Below are positions 50,396-59,454 of a DNA stretch of 64,000 bases, in pieces. The stretch spans positions 62,001-126,000 of the forward strand of contig JAPLJF010000006.1 in assembly GCA_026388715.1 (NCBI GenBank). The letters run 5' to 3'. Each line of letters opens with the position of its first letter. The first letter of the stretch is position 1. The position numbers and the translations under genes were made by a program. Origin of the DNA: Deltaproteobacteria bacterium. Its GTDB lineage: Bacteria; Desulfobacterota; Desulfobulbia; Desulfobulbales; Desulfocapsaceae. The notes beneath the pieces were generated by a model. That model did not search any database and had not been told where the DNA came from. It worked only from the letters and a program-made list of their open reading frames with translations.

Positions 50396-51063
50396 CCTTT
50401 TCCTTTTTCATCTACGGGCTGAACAGTGGCCTCGATAAAGCCACGCACTGCCTGTTCCATGGCCTCCATGCCCTGCTGGTCGGGAACACAATGAGCAAAC
50501 TTGGCCATATCGCATTGCTCCAAACACTCTTGCAGGTGGTCGTGGTGTTCGGCCATGCTGCGCACAGCCTGAGGATTGCTAATGAAACCTGCAAAAAATT
50601 CCCGGGTGGTCTGCCGGGTAGAAGGAATAAGAAAACGGGCCTCGACATACCGACGCAGGATCTCTGAGAGTTGCGCGGCATAGATCAGCGCCTGCTCCGG
50701 GTTCATCATCGGCCGCAAACGGGCGAGCTCGATCAGGGCGAGCTCATACGGTCGAGGCGGTTTCTGGCCTTTCTTCCGTCGTTTCCAGAAGTACAGCAAC
50801 AGCCCGATAATCACCACGACCGCAAGACCGATCAGGAGCCAGACCAGCACCCCCAATGAATCAGGCAGTTCAACCGGCCCGCGGATATCATGAAATGTGT
50901 CAGTTGCAGGCGCCATGTTCTGGGGCATGGGGATAGCTTGCCCCTGTTGCAAGTCAGGGACGAGCTTCAGGGGAGGATTGTTCTCGACACAAAAACCCGG
51001 GATAGTAACTCCCCAGAGACCAAGAACCAGCGCCAGCAGCAGGCAGAATATTCGTCCGCTCAT
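50392..51063 (-). CDS. DUF4381-like membrane protein of the Bat operon
   Basis: 223 residues. Signal peptide (FCLLLALVLGLWGVTIPGFC), a short periplasmic part, one membrane helix (LVWLLIGLAVVVIIGLLLYFW, about 73-93), then a basic segment KRRKKGQKPPRP and a helical cytoplasmic domain with LSEILRRYVEARF and TTREFFAGF. This is the small membrane protein usually found between DUF58 and BatA genes. Function unknown; position suggests it helps couple the MoxR ATPase to the vWA proteins. Confidence 0.8.
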   Translation of the reverse strand: MSGRIFCLLLALVLGLWGVTIPGFCVENNPPLKLVPDLQQGQAIPMPQNMAPATDTFHDIRGPVELPDSLGVLVWLLIGLAVVVIIGLLLYFWKRRKKGQKPPRPYELALIELARLRPMMNPEQALIYAAQLSEILRRYVEARFLIPSTRQTTREFFAGFISNPQAVRSMAEHHDHLQECLEQCDMAKFAHCVPDQQGMEAMEQAVRGFIEATVQPVDEKGKG

Positions 51064-51971
51064 CTCTGCTTCCTTTGCCTGGCCTTGAAAAAATTGAGCA
51101 GGGCCGGGAGATAGGGTTGATCCGTGGACAAATCAAGCAGATCGAGACCGGCAGAACGGATGGCGCGGCGCAGCCTTTTCTGCTGGCTGGCCGCAAGCTC
51201 AACATAGCCCTGGCGGATAACAGGATCAGAGGTGTTCACCTCCACCTGGGCGCCGCTTTCCGCGTCTTCAAGGGTCAGCCAGCCCACATCCGGGAGTTGA
51301 TGCTCACGCGGATCGGAGACAATCATGGAGATCAGGTCATGGCGTCGATTGGTGATCTGCAGCTTTGGCTGCAACCGGCTCAAGGTCTCTTCAAACACGC
51401 CGGGAAGGCAGAAATCAGAGAGGAGAAAGGTGACACAACGGCGTTTGGCCACCCGGTTGATAAAATCCAAGGGAAGAAGCAGATCTGTTTTGGTCCCCTG
51501 TGGCTGGAAAAACAAGATCTCGCGGATAACCCGCAGGATATGGGAACGGCCCTTTTTCGGCGGAATATACAACTCGACAAAGTCAGTGAACAGGATCAGC
51601 CCCACTCGATCATTGTTGCGCCTTGCGGAAAAGGCAAGGATAGAACCGAGTTCCGCCATCATCTCCCGTTTGGAACTGGCGCCGGAACCAAAATCACCAG
51701 AACCGCTGATATCAATGATCAGCATGATGGTCAGCTCCCGTTCCTCCGTGAATTTCTTAATATGGGGGATACCGGTCCGGGCGGTCACATTCCAGTCGAT
51801 GGCCCGGATATCATCGCCAGGCACATACTCCCGTACCTCGTCAAAATTCATGCCCCGGCCCTTGAATACCGAGTGGTAATTACCGGCCAGGGTGTCATTG
51901 ACAAGGCGGCTGGTTCGCACCTCCACCTGTCTGACTTTTTTAAGAATTTCTTTGGTGATCTGGGCTTCCAT
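51060..51971 (-). CDS. DUF58 protein (vWA-like) of the Bat operon
   Basis: 303 residues. Family motifs: FKGRGMNFDEVREYVPGDDIRAIDWN (about 35-61) and ARTGIPHIKKFTEERELTIMLIIDISGS with a MIDAS-type DISGS (about 90-94). No membrane segment. Typical partner of MoxR AAA+ ATPases, which remodel vWA proteins. Overlaps the next gene by 4 bases. Confidence 0.92.
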   Translation of the reverse strand: MEAQITKEILKKVRQVEVRTSRLVNDTLAGNYHSVFKGRGMNFDEVREYVPGDDIRAIDWNVTARTGIPHIKKFTEERELTIMLIIDISGSGDFGSGASSKREMMAELGSILAFSARRNNDRVGLILFTDFVELYIPPKKGRSHILRVIREILFFQPQGTKTDLLLPLDFINRVAKRRCVTFLLSDFCLPGVFEETLSRLQPKLQITNRRHDLISMIVSDPREHQLPDVGWLTLEDAESGAQVEVNTSDPVIRQGYVELAASQQKRLRRAIRSAGLDLLDLSTDQPYLPALLNFFKARQRKQR

Positions 51972-52011
51972 GGCAATAATGGACTAATTAATTTTCAATC
52001 ATCAACGTAAC

Positions 52012-52141
52012 GGGAATGGCTAAGCGAAAAGCCCCAAAGACAAGGCGCTCCCATCCTGAGGAATGCGGCGTACTTGGGTACGCCGCAGTAACGAAGGAGG
52101 GGTCGCAACGCAGTATTTGGGCCTTTGCGCGACGCCATTCA
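52012..52141. repeat. Palindromic intergenic repeat between moxR and DUF58 genes
   Basis: AATGGCTAAGCGAAAAGCCC ... GGGCCTTTGCGCGACGCCATT as outer mirrored ends, with a central hairpin GCGGCGTAC-TTGG-GTACGCCGC (about 52067-52089). Different from families A and B. It could act as a processing or attenuation hairpin inside the operon. Confidence 0.6.
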
Positions 52142-53203
52142 AGGTACCGGCACGGTATCCAGTATCTTTCTGATGATCTCTTCGCTGGTGATCCCCTCGG
52201 CCTCGGCCTCGTAGCTGATCCGCAAGCGATGCCGCATCACGTCCATGGCCGCTGACTTCACGTCATCGGGGGTCACATAACCGCGACCTGCCAGAAAGGC
52301 CAGGGCCCGGGAGACGGCCTTCAGGTTGATGGTGGCCCGGGGCGAGACGCCGGTCTCGATATAGTCATGGAGGTCAAGCTGGAAGCTCTTCGGGTCGCGG
52401 GTGGCAAAGACCAGGGAAATGATATAGTCCTTGATCTTGTCATCCATGTAGATGGAATCCACCACCTGACGTGAGGCAAAGATATCCGCCGGGTGGGCGA
52501 CCGGATTGACCTGGATCGCCGAATCCGTATGATTGACCGCATCGAGGATCATCCGCTCCTGAATCCTGCTGGGGTAATCAACCACGACCTTGAGCATAAA
52601 CCGGTCGATCTGGGCCTCGGGCAGGGGATAGGTACCCTCCTGTTCAATGGGGTTCTGGGTGGCCAGGACCAGAAAGAGGTCCGGCAGCCGGAAGGTGGAG
52701 TCGCCAATGGTCACCTGCCGCTCCTGCATGGCCTCAAGCAGGGCGGACTGCACCTTGGCCGGGGCCCGGTTGATCTCATCGGCCAGGATCAGAGAAGAGA
52801 AGATCGGCCCCTTCTTGATTTCAAAGGCAATGTCTTTCGGGTTGTAGATCTGGGTGCCGAGGATGTCGGCTGGCAGCATGTCCGGGGTAAACTGAATCCG
52901 CCGGAAGTCACTGTGCACGGCCATGGCCAGGGTCTTGACCGCCAGGGTCTTGGCCAGACCGGGCAGACCTTCCAGCAGGATATGACCGCCGGTGAGCAGG
53001 CCCACCAGTAAACGTTCAATCAGATGTTCCTGGCCAATGATAACCTTGGCCATCTCCTGGCGCAGGAGCCCCAGCCAGGCAGAACTGTGTCGAACCTTTT
53101 CGTTGATGGCCTGGATGGAGGTAAAGGTATCCTCTGTCTGGTGAGAAACTGGCGAAGATGCTGACAGAGGAGGAAAGAGTGCAGGATTTATCTGAGTGGT
53201 CAT
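52139..53203 (-). CDS. MoxR-type AAA+ ATPase
   Basis: 354 residues from ATG at 53203 with AAAGGAG five bases upstream. Walker A GLPGLAKT (about 81-88), Walker B LILADEINRA, sensor 1 LATQNPIEQEGTYPLPEAQ with the Arg finger in QIDRFMLKV, and the C-terminal lid. The altered Walker A (GxPGxxKT) is MoxR-typical. It is the first gene of the Bat operon and likely acts as chaperone for the vWA proteins downstream. Confidence 0.95.
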   Translation of the reverse strand: MTTQINPALFPPLSASSPVSHQTEDTFTSIQAINEKVRHSSAWLGLLRQEMAKVIIGQEHLIERLLVGLLTGGHILLEGLPGLAKTLAVKTLAMAVHSDFRRIQFTPDMLPADILGTQIYNPKDIAFEIKKGPIFSSLILADEINRAPAKVQSALLEAMQERQVTIGDSTFRLPDLFLVLATQNPIEQEGTYPLPEAQIDRFMLKVVVDYPSRIQERMILDAVNHTDSAIQVNPVAHPADIFASRQVVDSIYMDDKIKDYIISLVFATRDPKSFQLDLHDYIETGVSPRATINLKAVSRALAFLAGRGYVTPDDVKSAAMDVMRHRLRISYEAEAEGITSEEIIRKILDTVPVP

Positions 53204-53393
53204 GGAAACTCCTTTTTTGAGAAGAAGAAACACGACAGCCAGTCTTCAACTATCAATGGACGACTTGACGTCTGCCGCTTATTACGGAATATGATATAAT
53301 CATTCCGATCTCAACTGGCAACGTACTCTGTGCTGATAACAATAATTATAAATATATTTGTTTCATGTTTCGTTTTTAATAGATAACGATTAC

Positions 53394-53428
53394 AGAATGA
53401 TTATTCTAATGGTAGAATATTTTATTCT
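53394..53428. promoter_or_regulatory. Tandem AGAAT/ATTCT dyads between moxR and thiF
   Basis: AGAAT-GATT-ATTCT (53394-53407) and AGAAT-ATTTT-ATTCT (53414-53428), 20 bases apart start to start, about two helical turns. Just ahead of the thiF gene in a 243-bp AT-rich divergent promoter region. Looks like a paired operator for an unidentified regulator; no certain promoter boxes were assigned. Confidence 0.45.
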
Positions 53429-53446
53429 GAGGACAAGAGATGGTCT

Positions 53447-54076
53447 ATGGAAAAAGAACGCTATCTGAGAGAGTTGTATACAAGAAATCCACCTGAATCC
53501 TTAGACAAGCTGCAAAACAAAGTGGTGGGCATTACCGGTGCCGGGGGCCTGGGATCAAATATTGCGATCAGCCTGCTTCGGGCCGGGGTCCAGCGATTCA
53601 TCATTGCTGATTATGACCGGGTGGAACTGAGCAATCTCAATCGGCAATATTACTTCCTTGATCAAGTGGGAATGACAAAGACCGCAGCTCTGCATCAGAA
53701 CCTGCTGCGAATTAATCCCTATATTCAGACAACATTGCATTGTACCCGGATCACGGCTGACAATCTGACCGATCTCTTTGCGGAAGCCCATCTCCTGATT
53801 GAGGCATTTGATGACCCCGAGATGAAGGCCATGGCCGCGAATCGTTGGCTGCAATCTTTTCCGGATCGCTTTATTATTACGGGTTCAGGGATCTCCGGGT
53901 ACGGCATGAATAGCACCCTTGACATCACCGTCTACGGCAAACTGGTTATTTGCGGCGACCAGAAAACTCAATACACGAAAGAGATTGGCCTGACCGCCCC
54001 TCGCATAGGGCTTGTCGCCCAGATGCAGGCCAATGCCGCCCTGGAAATTCTCCTCGATGGCAAAATAACCTATTGA
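53447..54076 (+). CDS. ThiF-family adenylyltransferase, short form
   Basis: 209 residues. Nucleotide motif ITGAGGLGSNIA (about 29-40), DYDRVELSNLNRQY (about 54-67) with the Asp and Arg contacts, and KTAALHQNLLRINP. The shortened C-terminus, without CxxC zinc pairs, fits the small ThiF that charges ThiS in anaerobes. No thiS, thiG or thiH gene is in the window, so the thiamine assignment is by family only. It is followed at 43 bases by a membrane enzyme gene of unrelated type. Confidence 0.8.
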   Translation: MEKERYLRELYTRNPPESLDKLQNKVVGITGAGGLGSNIAISLLRAGVQRFIIADYDRVELSNLNRQYYFLDQVGMTKTAALHQNLLRINPYIQTTLHCTRITADNLTDLFAEAHLLIEAFDDPEMKAMAANRWLQSFPDRFIITGSGISGYGMNSTLDITVYGKLVICGDQKTQYTKEIGLTAPRIGLVAQMQANAALEILLDGKITY

Positions 54077-54119
54077 TTTGCAGGGTACAGCCCTGAAAAC
54101 AAACCGATCCAATGTGATC

Positions 54120-55823
54120 ATGAACAAGCAAAATTTATCTCCATTAACATTTTTCTGCAATCGCTACCTGGCCTTTTTCCTCTTTCTGCTGGCCTATTCC
54201 TTTGTGCTGTCTCTATGGGGAGGCCTGCCGCCGCTGTGGTCCAGCCTGCGCCTGGAGGCCCCCCTGCTCCTGTACGGCTATTTCCTCTGTAACTATCTGC
54301 TGAAAAAATCACGATGGCAACCCTGGCTGGCCGCCCTGCCAATAGTGACCGCCTATGCCATTGCCGACGCCTATCATATGGCGTACGGCCGCTTTGGCCG
54401 GATAGTGGAATTTGGCGAGATCCCTGAGCTTCTGGAGGTTCTGCCTTTTTATTATGTCGCCCTTATTGGTCTTGTTGGCGCCATTTCTTTTCTGGTCCTG
54501 ATTGTCTCCCTGGACTGGAGAAATTGGCGCCGAGGCCTGATTGCATCCTTACCGGCACTGGCGCTGATCTTGGTCGTTGAACTTGCTCCCGGCAGCTTCC
54601 TGACTGCCTTCCAATCCTTGGGCAGTGATGTGGTGGAGTGGTCAGATGCGCTCAGCGTAGGCAATAACGGACGATTCACCATGGTGGCCTACTTTGAGGC
54701 CCTGCGTAAAAATTCCATTCAGAAGACGCTGGCCTTCCGCCAAAGACATGAATATATCGACCAGATGGCCGTGCTTTCCCAACAGATCAAGGCCTCAGCC
54801 AAGAATCGAAACGTGCATCTGATCGTTCTCGAAAGTTTTCTTGACCCCAAGCTTTTTTCCGGGCTGAAGTTTTCTCAACCCCCGACAGCCCCGGCCTTCA
54901 GCAAACTGGTCGGCAAGACTGATACCTATTCCATTTCTCCGGTTTTTGGCGGTGGCACGGCCCAGGCCGAGTTTGAGGTTCTCTGTGGAGTGCCTGCCTT
55001 CAGGGCCCTCTCCGGGGTTGAATTTACTGTCTTTACCGGCGTCAAGACATCATGCCTGCCATCAGTTCTTGATGATGCCGGATATCACACTATGGCCTCC
55101 AACGCCTCCAAACCCAATTTTTTTAATGCTATTCCGGGCTACAAGGGAACAGGTTTTCAAAATATCTTTTTCCCCAAAGAAAATGCCCCTGACATGGACA
55201 CTTATCTGAGCACCGGCGACGTCAAAAAGGAATGGTACATGTTTGATGGGAATCTTTTCAGCCAGAATCTTGCGTATGTCAGCAAATACCTCAAAGATCA
55301 TCCGGGGCAGCCGATATTCAATTATATCATGAGTATTTACGGCCACACCCCCCATTACATGGATGAAACCATCCGTCCCATATTCATCAAACTCCTGTCT
55401 AAGCAGAAAGATGAGCAGCTTGAGAGGGCCGTCAACCAGCATTACTACCGCACCGAGGCAATCGCCAAGTACGTCCAGGGCCTGCAGAAGATTGACCCGC
55501 ACAGCCTTATCATCCTGGTCAGCGATCATGTCCCGCCCCTCTCTTTTGGCCCGGACACCTATAAAAAATTCCAATACATGAATAACATTGAAAACAGCAT
55601 CTACTACAATCGCATTGTTATTATCGAAAACGGTAAAACCATGCAATACGACACCATTCACCATTATGACGTGCCCAAACTTATTGCCAATTATCTGACC
55701 GATGGCGCCTATTGCCGTACCAAGCAATGCAGCTTCGCAAAAAACACTATCGCCGGCCACGACCAAACCCCCACCAATAGCATGGATGATTACATGGCGA
55801 TCATGGCCCATGCCACCATGTAA
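54120..55823 (+). CDS. LTA synthase-like membrane sulfatase/phosphoglycerol transferase
   Basis: 567 residues from ATG at 54120. Five or so membrane helices in 1-170, then a periplasmic sulfatase-fold domain: VHLIVLESFLDPKLF (metal Glu), GGTAQAEFEVLCGVPAF with the Thr nucleophile position, YGHTPHYM, and VSDHVPPL (metal Asp-His). Gram-negative members of this family make phosphoglycerol decorations such as OPG or LPS modifications; the substrate is not known here. Downstream genes are of different classes. Confidence 0.85.
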   Translation: MNKQNLSPLTFFCNRYLAFFLFLLAYSFVLSLWGGLPPLWSSLRLEAPLLLYGYFLCNYLLKKSRWQPWLAALPIVTAYAIADAYHMAYGRFGRIVEFGEIPELLEVLPFYYVALIGLVGAISFLVLIVSLDWRNWRRGLIASLPALALILVVELAPGSFLTAFQSLGSDVVEWSDALSVGNNGRFTMVAYFEALRKNSIQKTLAFRQRHEYIDQMAVLSQQIKASAKNRNVHLIVLESFLDPKLFSGLKFSQPPTAPAFSKLVGKTDTYSISPVFGGGTAQAEFEVLCGVPAFRALSGVEFTVFTGVKTSCLPSVLDDAGYHTMASNASKPNFFNAIPGYKGTGFQNIFFPKENAPDMDTYLSTGDVKKEWYMFDGNLFSQNLAYVSKYLKDHPGQPIFNYIMSIYGHTPHYMDETIRPIFIKLLSKQKDEQLERAVNQHYYRTEAIAKYVQGLQKIDPHSLIILVSDHVPPLSFGPDTYKKFQYMNNIENSIYYNRIVIIENGKTMQYDTIHHYDVPKLIANYLTDGAYCRTKQCSFAKNTIAGHDQTPTNSMDDYMAIMAHATM

Positions 55824-55874
55824 AAAAATCAAGGCCAGTCTTCACATAAAATTCATACCAGGAGTAAATAACAG

Positions 55875-56432
55875 ATGGGCAAACAGATGGTCATGTCAGT
55901 CATGTCCAAGGACAGACCAGGCATTGTCGCCGATATCACCGGGGTCATTTATCAATTGCAGGGGGATCTGGCGGACCTGAACCAGTCCGTTCTCTGTGAT
56001 TATTTTACCATGATCCTTATTGCCACCTTTGATGACTCGGTAACCCCTGAGGACGTAGTGGCCGGTTTTTCCCATATCCAGCCTGAGACCAAACTGGAGG
56101 TAGTAGTCAAGGAAATGGACACCCCCATGGAGATCGCCAAGGCCAAAAGGGTAAAAGAAACCTATATCCTGACCGCCCAAGGAAAGAACAGAAGTGGCCT
56201 GGTATACCGGATTGGGCTCTTCTGCTGTCAGCATGGGATCAATATTCTCGATCTGGCCACCACCCTCAGTGGCGATCAGTACACCATGATCCTGCAACTT
56301 GATCTCAGCCGCGTGGCATCGGTTGACACGATCCGCACCAGTCTTACCGGTTATGCCGAAGAAAGCGGCCTGACCGTCGTTCTCCAGCATGAAGATATCT
56401 TCAAAGCCACCAGCGAAATCACCCTGTTTTAA
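55875..56432 (+). CDS. Double ACT-domain protein (GcvR-like)
   Basis: 185 residues, two ACT domains: first MVMSVMSKDRPGIVADITGVI (about 5-25), second TYILTAQGKNRSGLVYRIGLF (about 96-116). ACT pairs of this form bind amino acids and regulate, as in GcvR of the glycine cleavage system. AGGAG lies upstream of the ATG. A 57-base gap to the next gene suggests one transcript; ACT plus DUF711 protein is a common neighbour pair. Confidence 0.88.
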   Translation: MGKQMVMSVMSKDRPGIVADITGVIYQLQGDLADLNQSVLCDYFTMILIATFDDSVTPEDVVAGFSHIQPETKLEVVVKEMDTPMEIAKAKRVKETYILTAQGKNRSGLVYRIGLFCCQHGINILDLATTLSGDQYTMILQLDLSRVASVDTIRTSLTGYAEESGLTVVLQHEDIFKATSEITLF

Positions 56433-56489
56433 TCCTGTTATCTCCCTTGTGTTGACGTTTTTCTTCTAAAAAACCGGAGTCAGACCACT

Positions 56490-57869
56490 ATGTTACGATC
56501 AGACCATATTCTTGCCACCGTTGAGATGATTCAAAAGGAAAATCTTGATGTGCGCGCTGTGACCATGGGCATCAATCTTCTCGACTGCCGGGGTGGTGAT
56601 GTCCGGGAGACCTGCCGCCGGGTGGAAGAAAAAATAGGCATGGCAGCAGCACATTTTGTTGCCACCTGCGATCAGGTAAGCAAAAAATATGGGATTCCAG
56701 TGGTCAATAAACGGATATCAGTCACTCCCATAGCCTTTGTCGGGGCCGGCTTTGACCGCCATGGATTTGTGGAACTGGCCCTGGCCCTTGACCGTGCCGC
56801 CTCAGCCGTTGGCGTCGATATCCTCGGCGGCTTCTCGGCCCAGGTGGAAAAGGGGATGACGGCCACTGACCGGGAATATATTGCCGCAATCCCGGAGGCC
56901 CTGGCCAGGACGGAAAAGATCTGCGCCTCCATCAATATTGCCAGCAGCCAGAAGGGGATCAATATGGACGCCCTGGCCCTGATCGGGCAGACGGTGAAGG
57001 ACCTGGCTGAGATCACCAAAGATCAAGGCGGTTTCGGCGCCGCCAAGTTTGTGGTCTTCTGCAATCAGCCGGGGGATAACCCTTTTATGGCCGGTGCCAT
57101 CCATGGGCTGGAAGAGGCGGATCTGGTGCTCAACGTTGGAGTCAGCGGGCCAGGGGTTATTGCCCGAGCCCTGGACAGGCTGATCCACGCCAAGGGACGG
57201 GAAAATCTGGGACTCGATGATATTGCCGAAGAAATCAAGCAGACCACCTTCCGGGTGACCCGTTGCGGGGAACTAATCGGCCGTCAGGTTTCAAAGGAGT
57301 TGGGGATTGAGTTCGGGGTGGTTGACCTGTCACTGGCCCCGACCCCGACCGTTGGCGACAGTGTCGGCGAAATCCTGCAGATTCTGGGCGTGGATGTTGT
57401 GGGCGCCCCCGGATCAACTGCCATCCTCGCCATGCTCAATGACGCCGTGAAAAAAGGAGGCATCTTTGCCAGCAAGGCCGTCGGCGGTCTGAGCGGGGCC
57501 TTTATTCCGGTGATGGAGGATGCGGTGCTGGCGGAGGCGGTTGGCAGCGGGGCGCTGTGTCTGGAAAAACTGGAAGCCATGACCTGTGTCTGTTCGGTTG
57601 GCCTTGACATGGTCCCTATTCCCGGTTCGGTAGATGCCGACACCATCTCGGCGATCATTGCCGATGAAATGGCCCTGGGGATGATCAACAACAAGACCAC
57701 AGCCGCCCGTCTGATCCCGGTTCCCGGAAAAGAGGCCGGGGAGATGGTCAGCTTCGGCGGACTCTTCGGGGCCAGCCCGATCATGCCGGTGCGCAATGTA
57801 GGCAAATCCAGCCGCTTCATCGCCTGGGGCGGCAGAATCCCGGCGCCGCTGCATAGTTTCAAGAACTGA
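56490..57869 (+). CDS. PFL/DUF711 (UPF0210) family protein
   Basis: 459 residues, the full family length. Motifs: TVEMIQKENLDVRAVTMGINLLDC near the start, GGFSAQVEKGMT (about 112-123), LVLNVGVSGPGVIARAL (about 213-229), GDSVGEILQILGVDVVGAPG and a conserved Cys in EKLEAMTCVCSVG. Structures of this family resemble glycyl-radical enzymes without the radical glycine; the reaction is unknown. It regularly follows an ACT protein, suggesting the ACT protein regulates it. Confidence 0.9.
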   Translation: MLRSDHILATVEMIQKENLDVRAVTMGINLLDCRGGDVRETCRRVEEKIGMAAAHFVATCDQVSKKYGIPVVNKRISVTPIAFVGAGFDRHGFVELALALDRAASAVGVDILGGFSAQVEKGMTATDREYIAAIPEALARTEKICASINIASSQKGINMDALALIGQTVKDLAEITKDQGGFGAAKFVVFCNQPGDNPFMAGAIHGLEEADLVLNVGVSGPGVIARALDRLIHAKGRENLGLDDIAEEIKQTTFRVTRCGELIGRQVSKELGIEFGVVDLSLAPTPTVGDSVGEILQILGVDVVGAPGSTAILAMLNDAVKKGGIFASKAVGGLSGAFIPVMEDAVLAEAVGSGALCLEKLEAMTCVCSVGLDMVPIPGSVDADTISAIIADEMALGMINNKTTAARLIPVPGKEAGEMVSFGGLFGASPIMPVRNVGKSSRFIAWGGRIPAPLHSFKN

Positions 57870-58084
57870 TCCAATCCCGCCAAAAAATAAATTGCTACAA
57901 TTTTAAACTGCATGCTTTTTATGCTACAATATAAAATCTCTAACTTGCCTTGCTGTCGTTTTATTCCATTTCTCACTCAAGATGGAAACGCGGAAACAAA
58001 CGAGCGGTGACAATACTGACGTTTGACTGAGAAATGATATTACTTCGCAAGGTCCACATCATTCTCATCACCGGAGGAAAGACC

Positions 58085-59035
58085 ATGCAAAAAACGATCA
58101 ATTTAAAAACGACGTTGCTGTTGGCTGGACTTTTATGTTTCTGGCTGTCATCTAGCGCACAGGCAACTGACAGAGTGGTGGTAATTCCCATGGGAGGTGG
58201 CACGCTGAAGAACGTCGTCACGGTGGCCAAGGCCAACGGCAAGTTTACCGATCCGTTGGCGGCGGTGAATTCGATCACCGACGCGAGCGCGACCAACCCC
58301 TACCTTGTCCTTATCGCTCCCGGGCAATATACACTGACAACAACCCTGGTGATGAAGCCCTACGTTGATATCACCGGCAGCGGTGAAAACGTCACCCTGC
58401 TGACCGGCGCAATCAGCACCACTAACCCCGATGCAACCTCGGCGGTCGTCAAAGGGGCCAATCATGCCACCTTGTCTAATCTCAGTATCAGCAACACTGG
58501 CGGCAATCAGTATTCGCTCGGCATCTACACCACAGGACTTGGCATCTCAGCCCGGCTGCAACAGGTGCTCGCAACCGCGACAGGAGGAACGTTCAACTTT
58601 GGTGTCCTCAACGTCACCAACTCCTCACCGATAATGACCGACATGAATGTAATCGCGGGGGGTGGAGGAACGGCCAACGCTGGTGTAGTTAACAACATAA
58701 ACTCCTCACCGATAATGACCGAGGTGAATATAGTCGTGTTGGGAGGAACAATTATTAACTATGGTGTGTACAACATCGCCAGCTCCTCACCGATAATGAC
58801 CGGGCTGAATACAGTTGTATCGGGAGGAACAACTAATTATGGTGTATACAACGACTCTTCCTCCCCAATAATTCGACGCAGCTCAATAGCAGGTGCCACG
58901 GACGGTCTTGCTAATTCTAGCGCTACGGCAACAATCAGTCAGTCCACCATCCTCAATGGTGTCTCTGGCGGAGGATACACGTGTGTGGCCTGCGATAACG
59001 GCGCTGGTGGTGCACTTAATGCGGCCTGTCTGTAA
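58085..59035 (+). CDS. Exported parallel beta-helix protein with internal repeats
   Basis: 316 residues from ATG at 58085 with GGAGG upstream. Signal peptide TLLLAGLLCFWLSSSAQA. The body is a pectin-lyase-like right-handed beta-helix (LIAPGQYTLTTTLVMKPYVDITGSG and coils after). About 178-262 holds three near-repeats of SSPIMTxxNxVxxGGTxxxYGVYN, 24-28 residues each. The extreme C-terminus has CVACDNGAGGALNAACL, with three cysteines. Likely a surface or secreted protein; catalytic residues of polysaccharide lyases were not identified. Confidence 0.75.
   Translation: MQKTINLKTTLLLAGLLCFWLSSSAQATDRVVVIPMGGGTLKNVVTVAKANGKFTDPLAAVNSITDASATNPYLVLIAPGQYTLTTTLVMKPYVDITGSGENVTLLTGAISTTNPDATSAVVKGANHATLSNLSISNTGGNQYSLGIYTTGLGISARLQQVLATATGGTFNFGVLNVTNSSPIMTDMNVIAGGGGTANAGVVNNINSSPIMTEVNIVVLGGTIINYGVYNIASSSPIMTGLNTVVSGGTTNYGVYNDSSSPIIRRSSIAGATDGLANSSATATISQSTILNGVSGGGYTCVACDNGAGGALNAACL
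58617..58870 (+). repeat. Tandem coding repeats in the beta-helix gene
   Basis: Three diverged units beginning at CTCCTCACCGATAATGACCG (about 58621, 58702, 58786), spaced 81 and 84 bases, multiples of three, with a partial fourth at 58858. The first 19 bases of each unit are identical, a substrate for in-frame gain or loss. Confidence 0.7.
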
Positions 59036-59454
59036 CACCATAAAGCAGAAAGTTCGAAAGATAGAACTCAGAGTACCCTTCAATCCACTGGAAAAGTGGG
59101 ACAAGAGGACATAGTTGATGTATGTTTGTTCTCTGAATGCCGGACTTGATCCAGCATTCAGAGAACTCACAGATATCACTAATGCTTGATTCTGGCTAAC
59201 AACATGCCGGAATGACGACCGTTGACAATATCATATAATTTACAATTTCAATCAGTTGTCCCACCTCAAAAAATTGAGTCACAAAATAAACACCATTGCT
59301 GAAAAGTTATCCCAAGAGTACTTGTTGAACAGCCTGCAAGATTGTATAGTTACTTACCGGCTGTTAACTGTGCCCAGAGATAACCGTAATCTTAAAATGG
59401 TGTAACCAGCCCCTTAGTTTGTAACAATTCCCCCATAATATATAACAGGACATT
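59036..59454. other. Gene-free stretch ahead of rfbA
   Basis: No gene supported. It contains a hairpin of 13-bp arms (59128-59166, GTTCTCTGAATGC and complement) and a GCCGGAATGACG phrase typical of another dispersed repeat class. The rest is AT-rich; the rfb promoter is presumably near 59300-59440, but no clear boxes could be fixed. Confidence 0.4.
59128..59166. terminator. Hairpin downstream of the beta-helix gene
   Basis: GTTCTCTGAATGC (59128-59140) and GCATTCAGAGAAC (59154-59166), perfect 13-bp stem, loop of 13. No T-run follows, so it may be a repeat hairpin rather than an intrinsic terminator. Confidence 0.4.

Noticed and set aside
58617-58870. CRISPR-like array
   Set aside because: The repeats are in frame within a signal-bearing protein, the units are diverged and 81-84 bp long, and no cas genes are present.
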